64,000 nt of DNA from Paraburkholderia mimosarum LMG 23256 = NBRC 106338 (GTDB lineage: Bacteria > Pseudomonadota > Gammaproteobacteria > Burkholderiales > Burkholderiaceae). The notes under the pieces were generated by a model. That model was not told the origin of the DNA and did no database searches. It was given only the letters and a program-made list of their open reading frames with translations. The position numbers were made by a program, and so were the translations under genes. The DNA is taken from positions 220,606 through 284,605 of the forward strand of contig NZ_BBJJ01000005.1 in NCBI RefSeq assembly GCF_000739815.1, read 5' to 3'. Below, piece after piece: positions 37,570 through 46,385 of the stretch (its first letter is position 1; every line of letters begins with the position of its first letter).

Positions 37570-38469
37570 TCACATCCTCTCGACCACGCGCTCGCCGAAC
37601 AGCCCTGTCGGCTTCACCACGAGCACGGCGATCAGCACGCCGAACACGAACACGTCGGTCCACTGCGACGACACATAGCCCGCGCCGAACGCCTCCAGCA
37701 AGCCGATCAGGAAGCCGCCCACCATGGCACCCGGAATATTGCCGACGCCGCCCAGCACCGCCGCCGTGAACGCGCGCAACCCGAGCACGAAGCCCATGAA
37801 GAAGTTGATCTGCGTGTAGAAGAGCCCCTCCATCACGCCCGCCACGGCGGCGAGCGCCGAGCCGATGAAGAACGTGAGCTGGATGAGCCGCTCGACGTCG
37901 ATGCCCATCAGGCGCGCGGCGTCCTGGTCGATGGCGAGCGCGCGCATCGCCGTGCCGATGAAGGTATGGTGTACGAACAAATACAGCGCGGCCATCAGCG
38001 CGATGCTGGCCGCGACAATACCGATCTGCGCGAACGTAATATGAACCTCGAACACTTCGAAGCCGGTATGCGTGAGCAGATGCGGATACGTGCGGAAGCC
38101 CGCGCCATAGCCGATCAGCACGGCGTTCTCCAGCACGAGCGAAATGCCGAGCGCGGTAATGAGGATGGAGAGGCGCGGCGCGCGCAGCAAGGGCTGATAC
38201 GCCACGCGCGCGATCACCACGCCGAGCACGCCGGTTGCCAGCATGGCTGCCGCGAAGGCCACGAACAGCGCGAGCGCGAGCGGCAGACGCCCCGCCGTGA
38301 GCGAGGCGAGCGCGGTCCAGCCCACGAACGCGCCCACCATGAAAAGATCGCCGTGTGCGAAGTTGATGAGCCGGATGATGCCGTAGACCATCGTGTAGCC
38401 GAGGGCGACGAGCGCGTAGAACGAGCCGATCGTCAACCCCTCGACGACGAACTGGAAAAAGGTGCTCAT
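37570..38469 (-). CDS. livH: Branched-chain amino acid ABC transporter permease LivH
   Basis: A 299-residue permease with about eight helices. The LivH family core is visible in GLTIGSFYALVALGYTMVYG, INFAHGDLFMVGAFVG and ALGISLVLENAVLIGYG, and the late FTAAVLGGVGNIPGAMVGG loop contacts the ATPase. It forms the pore with the LivM half of the fusion. It is second in the operon, 16 bp after the binding-protein gene. The substrate is set by the binding protein and not readable here. Confidence 0.93.
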   Translation of the reverse strand: MSTFFQFVVEGLTIGSFYALVALGYTMVYGIIRLINFAHGDLFMVGAFVGWTALASLTAGRLPLALALFVAFAAAMLATGVLGVVIARVAYQPLLRAPRLSILITALGISLVLENAVLIGYGAGFRTYPHLLTHTGFEVFEVHITFAQIGIVAASIALMAALYLFVHHTFIGTAMRALAIDQDAARLMGIDVERLIQLTFFIGSALAAVAGVMEGLFYTQINFFMGFVLGLRAFTAAVLGGVGNIPGAMVGGFLIGLLEAFGAGYVSSQWTDVFVFGVLIAVLVVKPTGLFGERVVERM

Positions 38470-38485
38470 GGGCGGCCCGCGATGC

Positions 38486-39679
38486 TTACTTCATCGCCAC
38501 CCACTTGCCGCTGGCATCCTGGCGTTGATACGGCTCGAACTGGTCGTTGTGCACGATGACCGTGATGTACACAGCACGGCTGCGGTCACCCTTCGGATTG
38601 AAGCCGATCGTGCCGGTGGCGCCCGCATAGTTCGTGATCTTGTGCAGCGCGGCGCTGATGTCCGCGGGCTTCGTCGACTTCGCGTCGGCGATGGCCTTGG
38701 CGGTCACGCCCACGGCGTCGTACTCGTACACCGAGTACGGTCCGGGCCCTTGCCCATAGGACTTGTTGTACTGGTCGACATAGTCGTGCGCACCCGCGAG
38801 GAACTGTGCGAGCGGCGCGGTCGTGATGATCATCCCGTCCGCGGCCGGCCCCGCCGTTTTCATCAGCGTCGGGTCGTTGGTGCCGTCGCCGCCCATGAAC
38901 GTCATCTTGAGGCCCACCTGGCGCGCTTCCTTCACGAGCAGACCCGCTTCCGAAAAGTAGCCCGTGTAATAGATCACGTCCGGCTTGAGCGAGGCAACCT
39001 TGGTGAGCGTGGGCGAATAGTCCATCTGGCCCGGCGTGATCGAATCGGCGTAGACCACATCCACGCCCATCTTCTTGAGCGATTCGACGGTGTTCTGCGC
39101 GAGGCCCTTGGCATAGGTCGTGTTGTCGTCGATGACGGCCGCACGCTTGACATGCAGCGAATTCTTCATGAAATTCGCGGCGAAAGGCCCTTGTTCGTCG
39201 TCACGGCCAATCGTGCGAAACACGTTGTCGTAGCCCATTTCGGTGAGCTTCGGATTGGTCGAAGCGTCGAGCACATAGGGAATGCCGGCGCGATGGAACG
39301 CCGTCAATTCGGGCAGCGCCGCGCTCGAGCAATAGCCGCCCGCCACGGCAACCACGCCTGCGTCCACGAGCTTCTGCGCCGCCTGGACCGCCGTTTGCGC
39401 GTCGCAGGCATCGTCCTCGGGCACGAGTTCGATCTGTTTGCCGAGCACGCCGCCTGCCGCATTGATCTTCGCGGCCGCCAGCTTCGCCCCGTTGACGATG
39501 TCCGTGCCCGCTGCGGCGCTGCTGCCCGAAAGCGGCACCGGTACGCCGATCTTGATGGTCTGGGCTTGCCCGAGGCCAGGCGCGAGCGCGGCGAGCGAGA
39601 GGATCGCAAGCGCGAGCGTTGCGTGCAATGTGCCCGTCAGGCGGGGGGCGTCGGGCGTGCCATTGTTCTGATGATTCAT
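38486..39679 (-). CDS. Branched-chain amino acid ABC transporter substrate-binding protein (LivK-like)
   Basis: A 397-residue periplasmic precursor. The N-terminal 40 residues form a signal peptide (ALAILSLAALAPGLGQA-QT). The mature part has the type-I binding-protein start KIGVPVPLSGSSAAAGTDIV, a disulfide pair (DDACDAQ and GGYCSSA) and YEYDAVGVTAKAIADA. It is first in the liv operon, divergent from a D-amino-acid dehydrogenase operon. This suggests uptake of a ligand that the dehydrogenase then oxidises, not necessarily leucine/isoleucine/valine. Confidence 0.92.
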   Translation of the reverse strand: MNHQNNGTPDAPRLTGTLHATLALAILSLAALAPGLGQAQTIKIGVPVPLSGSSAAAGTDIVNGAKLAAAKINAAGGVLGKQIELVPEDDACDAQTAVQAAQKLVDAGVVAVAGGYCSSAALPELTAFHRAGIPYVLDASTNPKLTEMGYDNVFRTIGRDDEQGPFAANFMKNSLHVKRAAVIDDNTTYAKGLAQNTVESLKKMGVDVVYADSITPGQMDYSPTLTKVASLKPDVIYYTGYFSEAGLLVKEARQVGLKMTFMGGDGTNDPTLMKTAGPAADGMIITTAPLAQFLAGAHDYVDQYNKSYGQGPGPYSVYEYDAVGVTAKAIADAKSTKPADISAALHKITNYAGATGTIGFNPKGDRSRAVYITVIVHNDQFEPYQRQDASGKWVAMK

Positions 39680-39886
39680 GTGAGCGGCTCCTGAGCGTGG
39701 ACCCGACCGGGCGATGCCGCAACGCAGGCGAGCCCGCGCGGTCAGTTAGCGAAACGAAATAATTCGTCCGGTGCGACGCCTTGCACGTCTATCGCGCTCA
39801 TGGCGCGCAGCTTGCATGGGGACCGGCGCATAACGACTTATCCATGATAGGTCCACGCGACCGATTAACGCCTATAGGGTATGCGC

Positions 39887-39934
39887 GTATACAAATCGCG
39901 TGCGCTCGCGGCAGCGGGACGCTAATTTGTATAC
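39887..39934. promoter_or_regulatory. Candidate GntR-type operator pair
   Basis: GTATACAAAT (39887-39896) and ATTTGTATAC (39925-39934) are perfect reverse complements 28 bp apart. Each contains the GTATAC core, and the second is part of TGTATACA, matching the t-GT-N(0-1)-AC-a pattern of FadR/FCD-type GntR operators. They lie just upstream of the D-amino-acid dehydrogenase gene and about 210 bp from the liv operon. The cognate regulator is not in the window unless it is the partial gene at the left edge, which is far away. Confidence 0.55.
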
Positions 39935-39951
39935 ACGCAGGGAGGGCGCCG

Positions 39952-41196
39952 ATGAAGACCATCGTGCTGGGCGGCGGAATTGCGGGCGTGACGAGCGCGT
40001 ACTATCTCGCGCGCGACGGCCGCGACGTCACCGTGATCGAGCGACGCGGGGGCGTTGCGCTCGAAACCAGTTTCGCCAACGCCGGACTCGTCGCGCCGGG
40101 ACATTCGTATACGTGGGCCTCGCCTCGCGCGCCGAAGATCCTGCTCAAGTCGCTGTTCGTCGAAGGCCAGGCGCTGCGCCTGCATCTCAGGGCGGATCCG
40201 CATATGTGGGCATGGTGCGCGCAGTTCCTGCGCAACTGCACCGAGGCGCGCTCGCGCGAAAACACGTCGCGCAAGGTGAGGCTGTGCCGCTACTCGCAAC
40301 ATCAGCTGCAAGCGCTCACCGCGCGCGAGCAGCTCGAATACGACCGCATCAGCCGCGGCCTGCTCTATCTCTACCGCGACGCCGCCTCCTTCGAACGCGG
40401 CCGCGCACACATGTCCATCCTTGTCGAGAACGGGCTGCCGCTGGAGACGCTGGACGCCGCCGCCGTCGCCGAACGCGAGCCCGCGCTCGCCCACGCGCGC
40501 GCGCGCATTGCGGGCGCGATCTACTGCCCCAGCGACGAAAGCGGCGACGCGCACCGCTTCACGCGCGGGCTCAAGGAGGTTTGCGAACGTATGGGCGTGC
40601 GCTTCGTGTTCGACGCGCCGATTCAGGCAATCGAAGCCACCGGCGATCGCATCGCCGGCGTGCGCACGACGGCCGGGGTGATCGCAGGCGACGACTACGT
40701 GCTCGCGCTCGGCTCATGGTCGCCGATACTCGCGCGGCCCCTCGGCTACCGGCTCGCGATCTATCCTGTGAAGGGATACTCGGCGACGTTCCCCTGTGGC
40801 CCCGGACATCGCCCGCCCGAAGTGGGCGGCGTGGACGAGAACCACCTCGTCGCCTGGGCGCGTTTTGGCGCGCGACTGCGCTTCACGGCCACGGCCGACT
40901 TCGCGGGCTACGACACGCGCCACACGCCAGCGGACTTCACATCCATGATGCAGGCGGCGCGCGAACTCTTTCCCGATGGCGCCGACTACACGCAGCCGGG
41001 CTACTGGGCCGGGCTGCGCCCGATGACGCCCGAGGGCACCCCGCTCATCGGCCGCACGCGCCATCGCAACCTGTTCCTGAACACCGGGCACGGGCATATG
41101 GGCTGGACAATGTCGTGCGGCACCGCAAAACTGCTCGCCGACATCATGGCTGGACGCGAGCCCGAACTCGACATGACGGGATTGACGCTGACATGA
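39952..41196 (+). CDS. D-amino-acid dehydrogenase small subunit-like FAD oxidoreductase (DadA family)
   Basis: A 414-residue FAD-dependent oxidoreductase with the N-terminal dinucleotide loop VLGGGIAGVTSAYYLAR, the family motif SFANAGLVAPGH, and the C-terminal FAD segment LNTGHGHMGWTMSCG. It is expected to oxidise a D-amino acid (or a cyclic imino acid) at the membrane and pass electrons to the respiratory chain. GGGAGGG precedes the ATG at 39952. It overlaps the next gene by ATGA. A specific substrate is not readable; D-alanine, D-hydroxyproline or similar are options. Confidence 0.88.
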   Translation: MKTIVLGGGIAGVTSAYYLARDGRDVTVIERRGGVALETSFANAGLVAPGHSYTWASPRAPKILLKSLFVEGQALRLHLRADPHMWAWCAQFLRNCTEARSRENTSRKVRLCRYSQHQLQALTAREQLEYDRISRGLLYLYRDAASFERGRAHMSILVENGLPLETLDAAAVAEREPALAHARARIAGAIYCPSDESGDAHRFTRGLKEVCERMGVRFVFDAPIQAIEATGDRIAGVRTTAGVIAGDDYVLALGSWSPILARPLGYRLAIYPVKGYSATFPCGPGHRPPEVGGVDENHLVAWARFGARLRFTATADFAGYDTRHTPADFTSMMQAARELFPDGADYTQPGYWAGLRPMTPEGTPLIGRTRHRNLFLNTGHGHMGWTMSCGTAKLLADIMAGREPELDMTGLTLT

Positions 41197-41975
41197 CCAC
41201 GACTGCACCGCAACATCGTACGGACACCTACACGAAGCTCGATTTCTCGCTCGACGAAGGCATTGCGCGCCGCGCGTCGATCGGCCTCGTCGTGCTCGCC
41301 ACCGACCATACGATCGAATACGAATGGCGCGGCTTGCTGCGTCAGCCCGGCGTGGCGTTCTACGAGAGCCGCCTGGAGAATTCGCCGGACATCACGCCGC
41401 CGCGCCTCGCGGAAATCGAGGCGCGCATCGCCCCGGCCGTGGCCCTGCTGCTGCCAGGGGAGCGGCTCGACGTAGTGGCGTTCGGCTGCACTTCGGCCTC
41501 GATGGTGATCGGCGAAACGAAGGTCTTTGCGCGCATTCGCGAGGCACGCTCCGAGATTGCCTGTACCACGCCGATCACGGCGGCGCTCGCCGCGCTAAAC
41601 GCGCTCGGCGTGCGGCGCGTGGCGCTGCTCACGCCGTATGTGCGAACCATCAACGACTTCATGCGCGACTATATCGAGGCGCGCGGCGTGGCTGTCACGC
41701 GCATGGCCTCGTTCGAGCACGCGGACGACAACGAAGTGGCGCGAATCGATGCGAATTCGATTCGCAGTGCGATAGAAGAACTCGCGCGGCACGATGACGC
41801 CGACGCGGTGTTCGTGTCCTGCACGAGCTTGCGTGTGGCCGCGCTCGTGCCGGAACTCGAAGCCGCTGTCGGCAAGCCGGTGCTGTCGAGCAACTACGCG
41901 ATGGCGTGGCACGCGCTACGGCTCGCGGGGGTGCTGGATAGCGAGCCGCAGCTCGGCAGATTGTTCGCGCGTTAA
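41193..41975 (+). CDS. Asp/Glu/hydantoin racemase-superfamily protein (maleate isomerase/EutA-like)
   Basis: A 260-residue protein of the aspartate/glutamate racemase superfamily. It has the two catalytic cysteines in VAFGCTSASMVIG and VFVSCTSLRVAALV, as in maleate cis-trans isomerases, arylmalonate decarboxylases and the ectoine-utilisation protein EutA. The GETKV and STTPITAA-like ACTTPITAAL segments support the maleate-isomerase branch. It overlaps the D-amino-acid dehydrogenase by ATGA, so the two act in one pathway, perhaps racemising or isomerising the imported compound. The reaction is not fixed by sequence. Confidence 0.82.
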   Translation: MTTTAPQHRTDTYTKLDFSLDEGIARRASIGLVVLATDHTIEYEWRGLLRQPGVAFYESRLENSPDITPPRLAEIEARIAPAVALLLPGERLDVVAFGCTSASMVIGETKVFARIREARSEIACTTPITAALAALNALGVRRVALLTPYVRTINDFMRDYIEARGVAVTRMASFEHADDNEVARIDANSIRSAIEELARHDDADAVFVSCTSLRVAALVPELEAAVGKPVLSSNYAMAWHALRLAGVLDSEPQLGRLFAR

Positions 41976-42015
41976 TGGACCCTGGTGCGCAACCCGATTC
42001 AGCGTCGCTGATGGA

Positions 42016-42981
42016 TCAGGCGTAAATGGGCTTGCCGGCAAGCGCGCTGCGAATCGCGCCCGCGAGATCGCCGGCTGCGAATTTCGCCACGTAGCCGCTC
42101 GCGCCGGCATTCTTCACGTGGGCTTCGTTCGCGGTGCCCGTGAGCGACGAATGAATCACCACCGGAATATCCACGGTGCGCGGGTCCGCCTTGATCTTGC
42201 GCGTCAACGTGAAGCCGTCCATTTCGGGCATTTCGAGGTCGGTGAGCACGAGCGCGATGCGATCCTTCGCGCGCACGCCGTCGCGTTCCGCCTTCGTCGC
42301 AATCTCGTCCAGTTGCTTCCAGGCTTCAAGGCCCGTTTTGGCCATCGTGTATTCCACGCCGAGCGCCTTGAGGCTCTGGCCGATCAGCTCGCGCGCGAAG
42401 CCCGAGTCGTCGGCGGCCAGCACCTTCGCGCCCGGCGGAATGACCGCGGGCTCGCCCACCTCTTCGGGCACGACCGCGCCGTGCTGCGCCGGGAATACGT
42501 CGCGCAGCACCTGCTCCACATCCACCACCTGCACGAGCTTCTTGCTCTCGGGGTCGTTTTCGAGCCGCGCGATGCTCGTCACGCGGTTGCCCATCGTGAC
42601 GTCGGCGGTCAGCACCTGGCTCCAATCGAGCCGCACGATCTCATCCACGCTTTCGAGCGCGAAGCCCTGCGTGGAGCGCGCGAATTCCGTCACGAGCAGG
42701 ATGTTCAGACCCGTGGCCGGCTCGCAGCCCATGAGCCTCGGCAGGTCGATCACGGGCATCACCTGGCCGCGGATGTTCGCCGCGCCGAGCACGTAGGGGG
42801 ACGACGCCGCGATCGGCGTGATCGTCGGCATGGTCAGGATTTCCCGCACCTTGAACACGTTGATGCCGAAGACTTCGCCAACCTCGCTGCCCGGCGCCGC
42901 GCCGAGCCGGAAAAGCAAAAGCTCGAACTGGTTCGTGCTCGTGAGGCGGGTTCGTTCGTCGATTGCGAAGCCGCTATCCAT
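42016..42981 (-). CDS. cheV: Chemotaxis coupling protein CheV (CheW-receiver)
   Basis: A 321-residue protein with an N-terminal CheW domain (residues about 15-165: QFELLLFRLG, FGINVFKVREI, GAANIRGQVMPVIDLPRLMG) and a C-terminal receiver domain (about 190-320) with acidic pair LAADDS, phospho-Asp in LVLTDLEMPEMDG, and VIHSSLTG. CheV couples chemoreceptors to CheA and is tuned by phosphorylation. The start at 42981 has GAGGGAA. It is not next to other chemotaxis genes here; a broken GGDEF/EAL gene lies upstream on the same strand. Confidence 0.92.
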   Translation of the reverse strand: MDSGFAIDERTRLTSTNQFELLLFRLGAAPGSEVGEVFGINVFKVREILTMPTITPIAASSPYVLGAANIRGQVMPVIDLPRLMGCEPATGLNILLVTEFARSTQGFALESVDEIVRLDWSQVLTADVTMGNRVTSIARLENDPESKKLVQVVDVEQVLRDVFPAQHGAVVPEEVGEPAVIPPGAKVLAADDSGFARELIGQSLKALGVEYTMAKTGLEAWKQLDEIATKAERDGVRAKDRIALVLTDLEMPEMDGFTLTRKIKADPRTVDIPVVIHSSLTGTANEAHVKNAGASGYVAKFAAGDLAGAIRSALAGKPIYA

Positions 42982-43119
42982 GGTTCCCTCGTGTGCTGTT
43001 CGTCTACCGTCTGGTGGAATGCGATGCGTCCGGCATCCGCTGCCTGCCATCGTCTACGGCCTGGCGCGGGAAATCTTGAGCCCTCATTCCACGCACGGTC
43101 GTTCTGGATCAAGCCACCC

Positions 43120-45443
43120 TCACGTATCCTCCCGCAGGCGGCTGGCGGCGTGCTCGCGCAGCAGCGCCGCGCATTCCCTGGCGCTCACCGGCCTGCCGAA
43201 CAGGTAGCCCTGCTGCCGCTCGCAGGCGAGCGAGCGCAGAAGCGACGCCTGCTCGGGCGTCTCCACGCCCTCGGCCGTCACGCGTATGCCGAGCGAGTGC
43301 GCCATCGCCACGACGGCCCGCGTGATCGCCGCCGAGTCGCGGTTGGCGGGCAGGCCCGCCACGAACGTGCGATCGACCTTCAGATGGTGCAGCGGGAAGC
43401 GCTTCAGGTACGAAAGCGACGAATAACCGGTGCCGAAGTCGTCCACCGAAATGCGCACCCCCTATGTCGCTGAGGGCGCGCAGCACGGGCTGCACGCTCT
43501 GGCAGTCGCGCATGAGGATGCCTTCGGTGATTTCCACTTCGAGCGCCTCGGGCGCCAGCCCCGTTCGCGCGAGGCAGCCCGCCACCTGCTCGACCAGCCC
43601 GTCCGCGATCTGGCGAGGCGAGAAGTTGACCGCCATGACGAAGTCGGGCGCGAGAAGCCGCCGCCATTGCGCGGCCTGGCGGCACGCGTGCTCCAGCACC
43701 CACTGGCCGATCGGGATGGTCATGCCCGTGTCCTCGGCCACGGGAATGAACTCCACCGGCGAAACCGCGCCCAGCTCATCGCTCTCCCAGCGCAACAGCG
43801 CCTCCGCGCCGATCACGCGGCCGCTTTCGCCATCCACGATCGGCTGAAAAGCGAGGCGCAGCTCGCCCGACGCAAGCGCCCGGCGCAAGCCGCGTTCGAT
43901 CTGGAAGCGGCGCTGCAGGCGCTGGCGCAGCTCGTTCGTGAAGAACTGGAACTGATTGGCGCCGCGCTGCCTGGCCGCATACATCGCCGAATCGGCGTTG
44001 CGCATGAGCGCGGCGGCGCTGCGGCCATCGTCGGGATAGAGGCTGATGCCGATCGAAGCGCCCAGGTAGTACTCGTTGCCCGCCACCCCGAACGGCGCGG
44101 CGATGACGTCGAGCACGCGTTGCGCGAGCGCGCTGAGGTCGTCCACCTTCTCGTAGCAGCACACCGCGATCACGAATTCGTCGCCGCCCACGCGCGCGAG
44201 CGTATCCGCCTCGCTCACGCAGCCTGCAAGGCGGTGTCCCACGTCGCGCAGCAGCGCGTCCCCCGCCTCGTGGCCGCCTGTGTCGTTGACCTTCCTGAAA
44301 CCGTCGAGATCGACGAAGAGAAGTGCGGGCTTCGCCGCGCAGGTCGCGCGCCCCAGCATCGCCTGCATGCGCTCGGCGAGAAAGGTGCGGTTGTAGAGGC
44401 CCGTGAGCGCGTCGCGCGTGGCGAGGTAGCGCAACTGCTGCTGCGCCTCGCGCACCGGCCCGATGTCCGTGAACGAGACCACCGCGGAAATCGCCTCGCG
44501 CTCGCCGGCGCGGAAGATCGGCAGCACGTTTTCTCTCACCCAGACGACCTCGCCATCGGCGAGTTCGAATCCCACCGTCTCGCCGATCACGGGCTGGCCG
44601 GTCTATAACGCACGCATGCTCGGGCGCATCGAATTGGGCAATGGCGCGCCGTTTTCGTCGAGTACACGCCCGATGACGCTCATGATGCTGCGGCCGATGG
44701 CAACCTCGGACATGCGCAGGAGACGCCGCGCGCTGCGGTTGCAGGCGAGCACGATGTCGTCGCGCGACTGCATCACGATGCCTTCGTTGAGGTGATCCAC
44801 CACGAGGCGGTGATGTTCCTCGCTTTGCGCGAGCCGCTCGGCAATCGTCTGCTGGGATCAGCAAGGCCGCGACGCTGCTGGCGATGTCGCACAACAACGC
44901 CTCCTCGGCCGCCGTGGGCCGCCAGGGCCGGCTCTGGTACACGGCGAGCGCGCCCAGCACGCCGCCGTCGAGGTCCTCGATCGGGGTGGTCCAGCCTGCG
45001 CGCAGGCCGCTCTCGAGTGCGATGCGCCGGTACTCGCCCCACTCGTGCGCGCCCTCGTAGTCTTCGACGCAAACGGTGCGCCGCTCGGCGATGGCCGTGC
45101 CGGACGGGCTGGTGCCGGAGCCGACCGGCGTGTCATCGAACGCCGCGTGATACTGCGCCGGCAAGGACGGCGCGCTGCCGATGTGAATGCGCCGGCCGTC
45201 GGCGTCCAGTTGCAGGATCGAGCAGTTCGCGCCCGCGCCCAGCAGCCGCTCGGCGCGGCAGCAGACCTCGGCGAGCAGTTCCTGCAGCGGCAGGTTACGT
45301 GACACAAGCCGCAGTACGTTGCGCTCTCATGCGAGCGCTTCATCTGCAGCGCTCGCTGTTGCGTTCGTCTCTTTCGACGCCTTACGTTGAGCGCCCCGTG
45401 ATCCCGCTGCGCCGGACGCTCCCACCGCCTGGGAATAGTCCAT
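43120..45443 (-). pseudogene. GAF-PAS-GGDEF-EAL signalling gene with four lesions
   Basis: Read from ATG 45443 (MDYSQAVGAS; GGGGAAGCAGGT upstream), the parental protein would be about 770 residues. It has a GAF domain (about 45-190), a PAS domain (about 205-330), GGDEF (motif VGGDEFVIAV intact) and EAL (GAEALLRWES intact). Four changes break it. TGA at 45327-45329 lies in EALA-x-ERNVLRL. An extra G in 44854-44856 shifts frame between GAF and PAS. TAG at 44603-44605 lies in MRAL-x-TGQPVIG. One extra base in the C run 43458-43462 shifts frame inside EAL before RISVDDFGTGYSS. Each piece keeps good coding quality. It would have made or degraded cyclic di-GMP. Confidence 0.82.
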
Positions 45444-45792
45444 ACCTGCTTCCCCTCTTGTTGCCGTGGTGCGTGTCGTGCACGTAGCACCCGTGGCCGG
45501 CTCGATCTCTAGTGTGTCCTGCGCGGCTTCCCGCCAGCGCGCCTGGCGAGCGAGCGCGCCGCAACTGGGTTAACGGCAGAGGTGGTGGGATCTTGAAGCG
45601 GGTTGGGGGCGGCCAAGGCCGGCGGCTAGCCGGATAGCGGGGGTCGAATGGAGAGGCGCGCGGGGTGGACTGGTGCGCGCTGAACCCCGCGCATTTCGAA
45701 AGTGCATGCGGCCACATCAACGATGCCGCCGCCACTTGGGTTATTCGATCGAGTTAGAGCGGTTGTCTGCTGGGCAAAAAGACCAGTCGGAA

Positions 45793-45820
45793 CCGTAACA
45801 AACGCAATTGGCAATGCGAC
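45793..45820. repeat. 28-bp direct repeat, copy 1
   Basis: It begins CCGTAACAAACGCAATTGGC and matches copy 2 at 46558-46585 in 26 of 28 positions. It lies just past the terminator of the gene at 45890, the same relative position as copy 2 past the terminator of the LprI gene. The copies appear to be leftovers of the same M35-type coding sequence and may mark recombination seams. Confidence 0.75.
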
Positions 45821-45858
45821 ACCTCGAAGCTGCGAGTCTTAATGTTCGTCCAGTTTCT

Positions 45859-45883
45859 AAAAAGTCCCGCCCGAAGCGGAACT
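45859..45883 (-). terminator. Terminator of the exported-protein gene
   Basis: AGTCCCGC (45863-45870) pairs with GCGGAACT (45876-45883) with one mismatch. On the minus strand the hairpin is followed by TTTTTAG. It sits directly after the stop codon of the gene at 45890. The arrangement parallels the terminator at 46628-46653. Confidence 0.6.
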
Positions 45884-45889
45884 ACTTTG

Positions 45890-46375
45890 TTACCTAATCG
45901 CTTCGGTATTCGGAGTCACGAGTGGATCATTGCAGAGCCGCTCGCAGCCGCCCTCGCATATGGGAACCAGGCTGACCGCTATCTGGTTTAGTGTGGCGTT
46001 CCCTCTGTCATCGACGTCTGGCTCCGTGATGATTCTCGTATCAATCCAAATATTGGTCTCCCCGACGCCAAGTTGCACTAGATAGCTCCTTAACTCGCTC
46101 GCACGCGCTGCCGCGACCGCCCTCGGATTCCGCTCCTTGATATAGCCGCCGGTGTACACGATTCCTCCAATCTCGGCATTCGGCCACTGCTTCGCAGTGG
46201 CCATCATTTTGGCAATTTTGACGCGATCCACGTTCGGAATTTCCCTGGAATTGGGTGGCAAGCTGCTCACCATATCTTCCGAAATTGTGCAAGCGCTTGC
46301 GTTGCCAATTCCTGCCGCCAGGAATAAGGAGAAAACGCAATACAAAGCCTGAAACCTTTGCCAATAATTTCTCAT
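45890..46375 (-). CDS. Exported protein, possible orphan immunity factor
   Basis: A 161-residue precursor with a clear signal peptide (ALYCVFSLFLAAGIGNASA, then CT). The mature part contains TGGYIKERNPRAVAAARASE and LVQLGVGETNIWID, a short alpha/beta pattern recalling OmpA-like domains, plus several cysteines. The start has AGGGGAG. It begins 10 bp after the truncated M35-type metalloprotease frame, the usual place for the immunity gene of a type VI effector. I infer that it once protected the periplasm against that protease. Its family is not recognised. Confidence 0.6.
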   Translation of the reverse strand: MRNYWQRFQALYCVFSLFLAAGIGNASACTISEDMVSSLPPNSREIPNVDRVKIAKMMATAKQWPNAEIGGIVYTGGYIKERNPRAVAAARASELRSYLVQLGVGETNIWIDTRIITEPDVDDRGNATLNQIAVSLVPICEGGCERLCNDPLVTPNTEAIR

Positions 46376-46385
46376 ATCGCTCCCC

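Larger units (their letters stand above)
45444..45889. other. Intergenic region at the edge of the PAAR cassette
   Basis: GC content falls here. The region holds copy 1 of a 28-bp repeat (45793-45820), a terminator of the minus-strand gene at 45890 (see separate entries) and short unconvincing frames. Reading copy 1 in the frame of the M35 fragment gives RIANCVCYG, so it looks like a tiny leftover of the same toxin gene. No complete gene is seen. Confidence 0.5.

Noticed and set aside
39900..41192. Long plus-strand extension of the racemase-family frame upstream of 41193
   Set aside because: The upstream part is a shadow of the D-amino-acid dehydrogenase gene in another phase (Arg-rich); only the part from the ATG at 41193 is conserved-looking.
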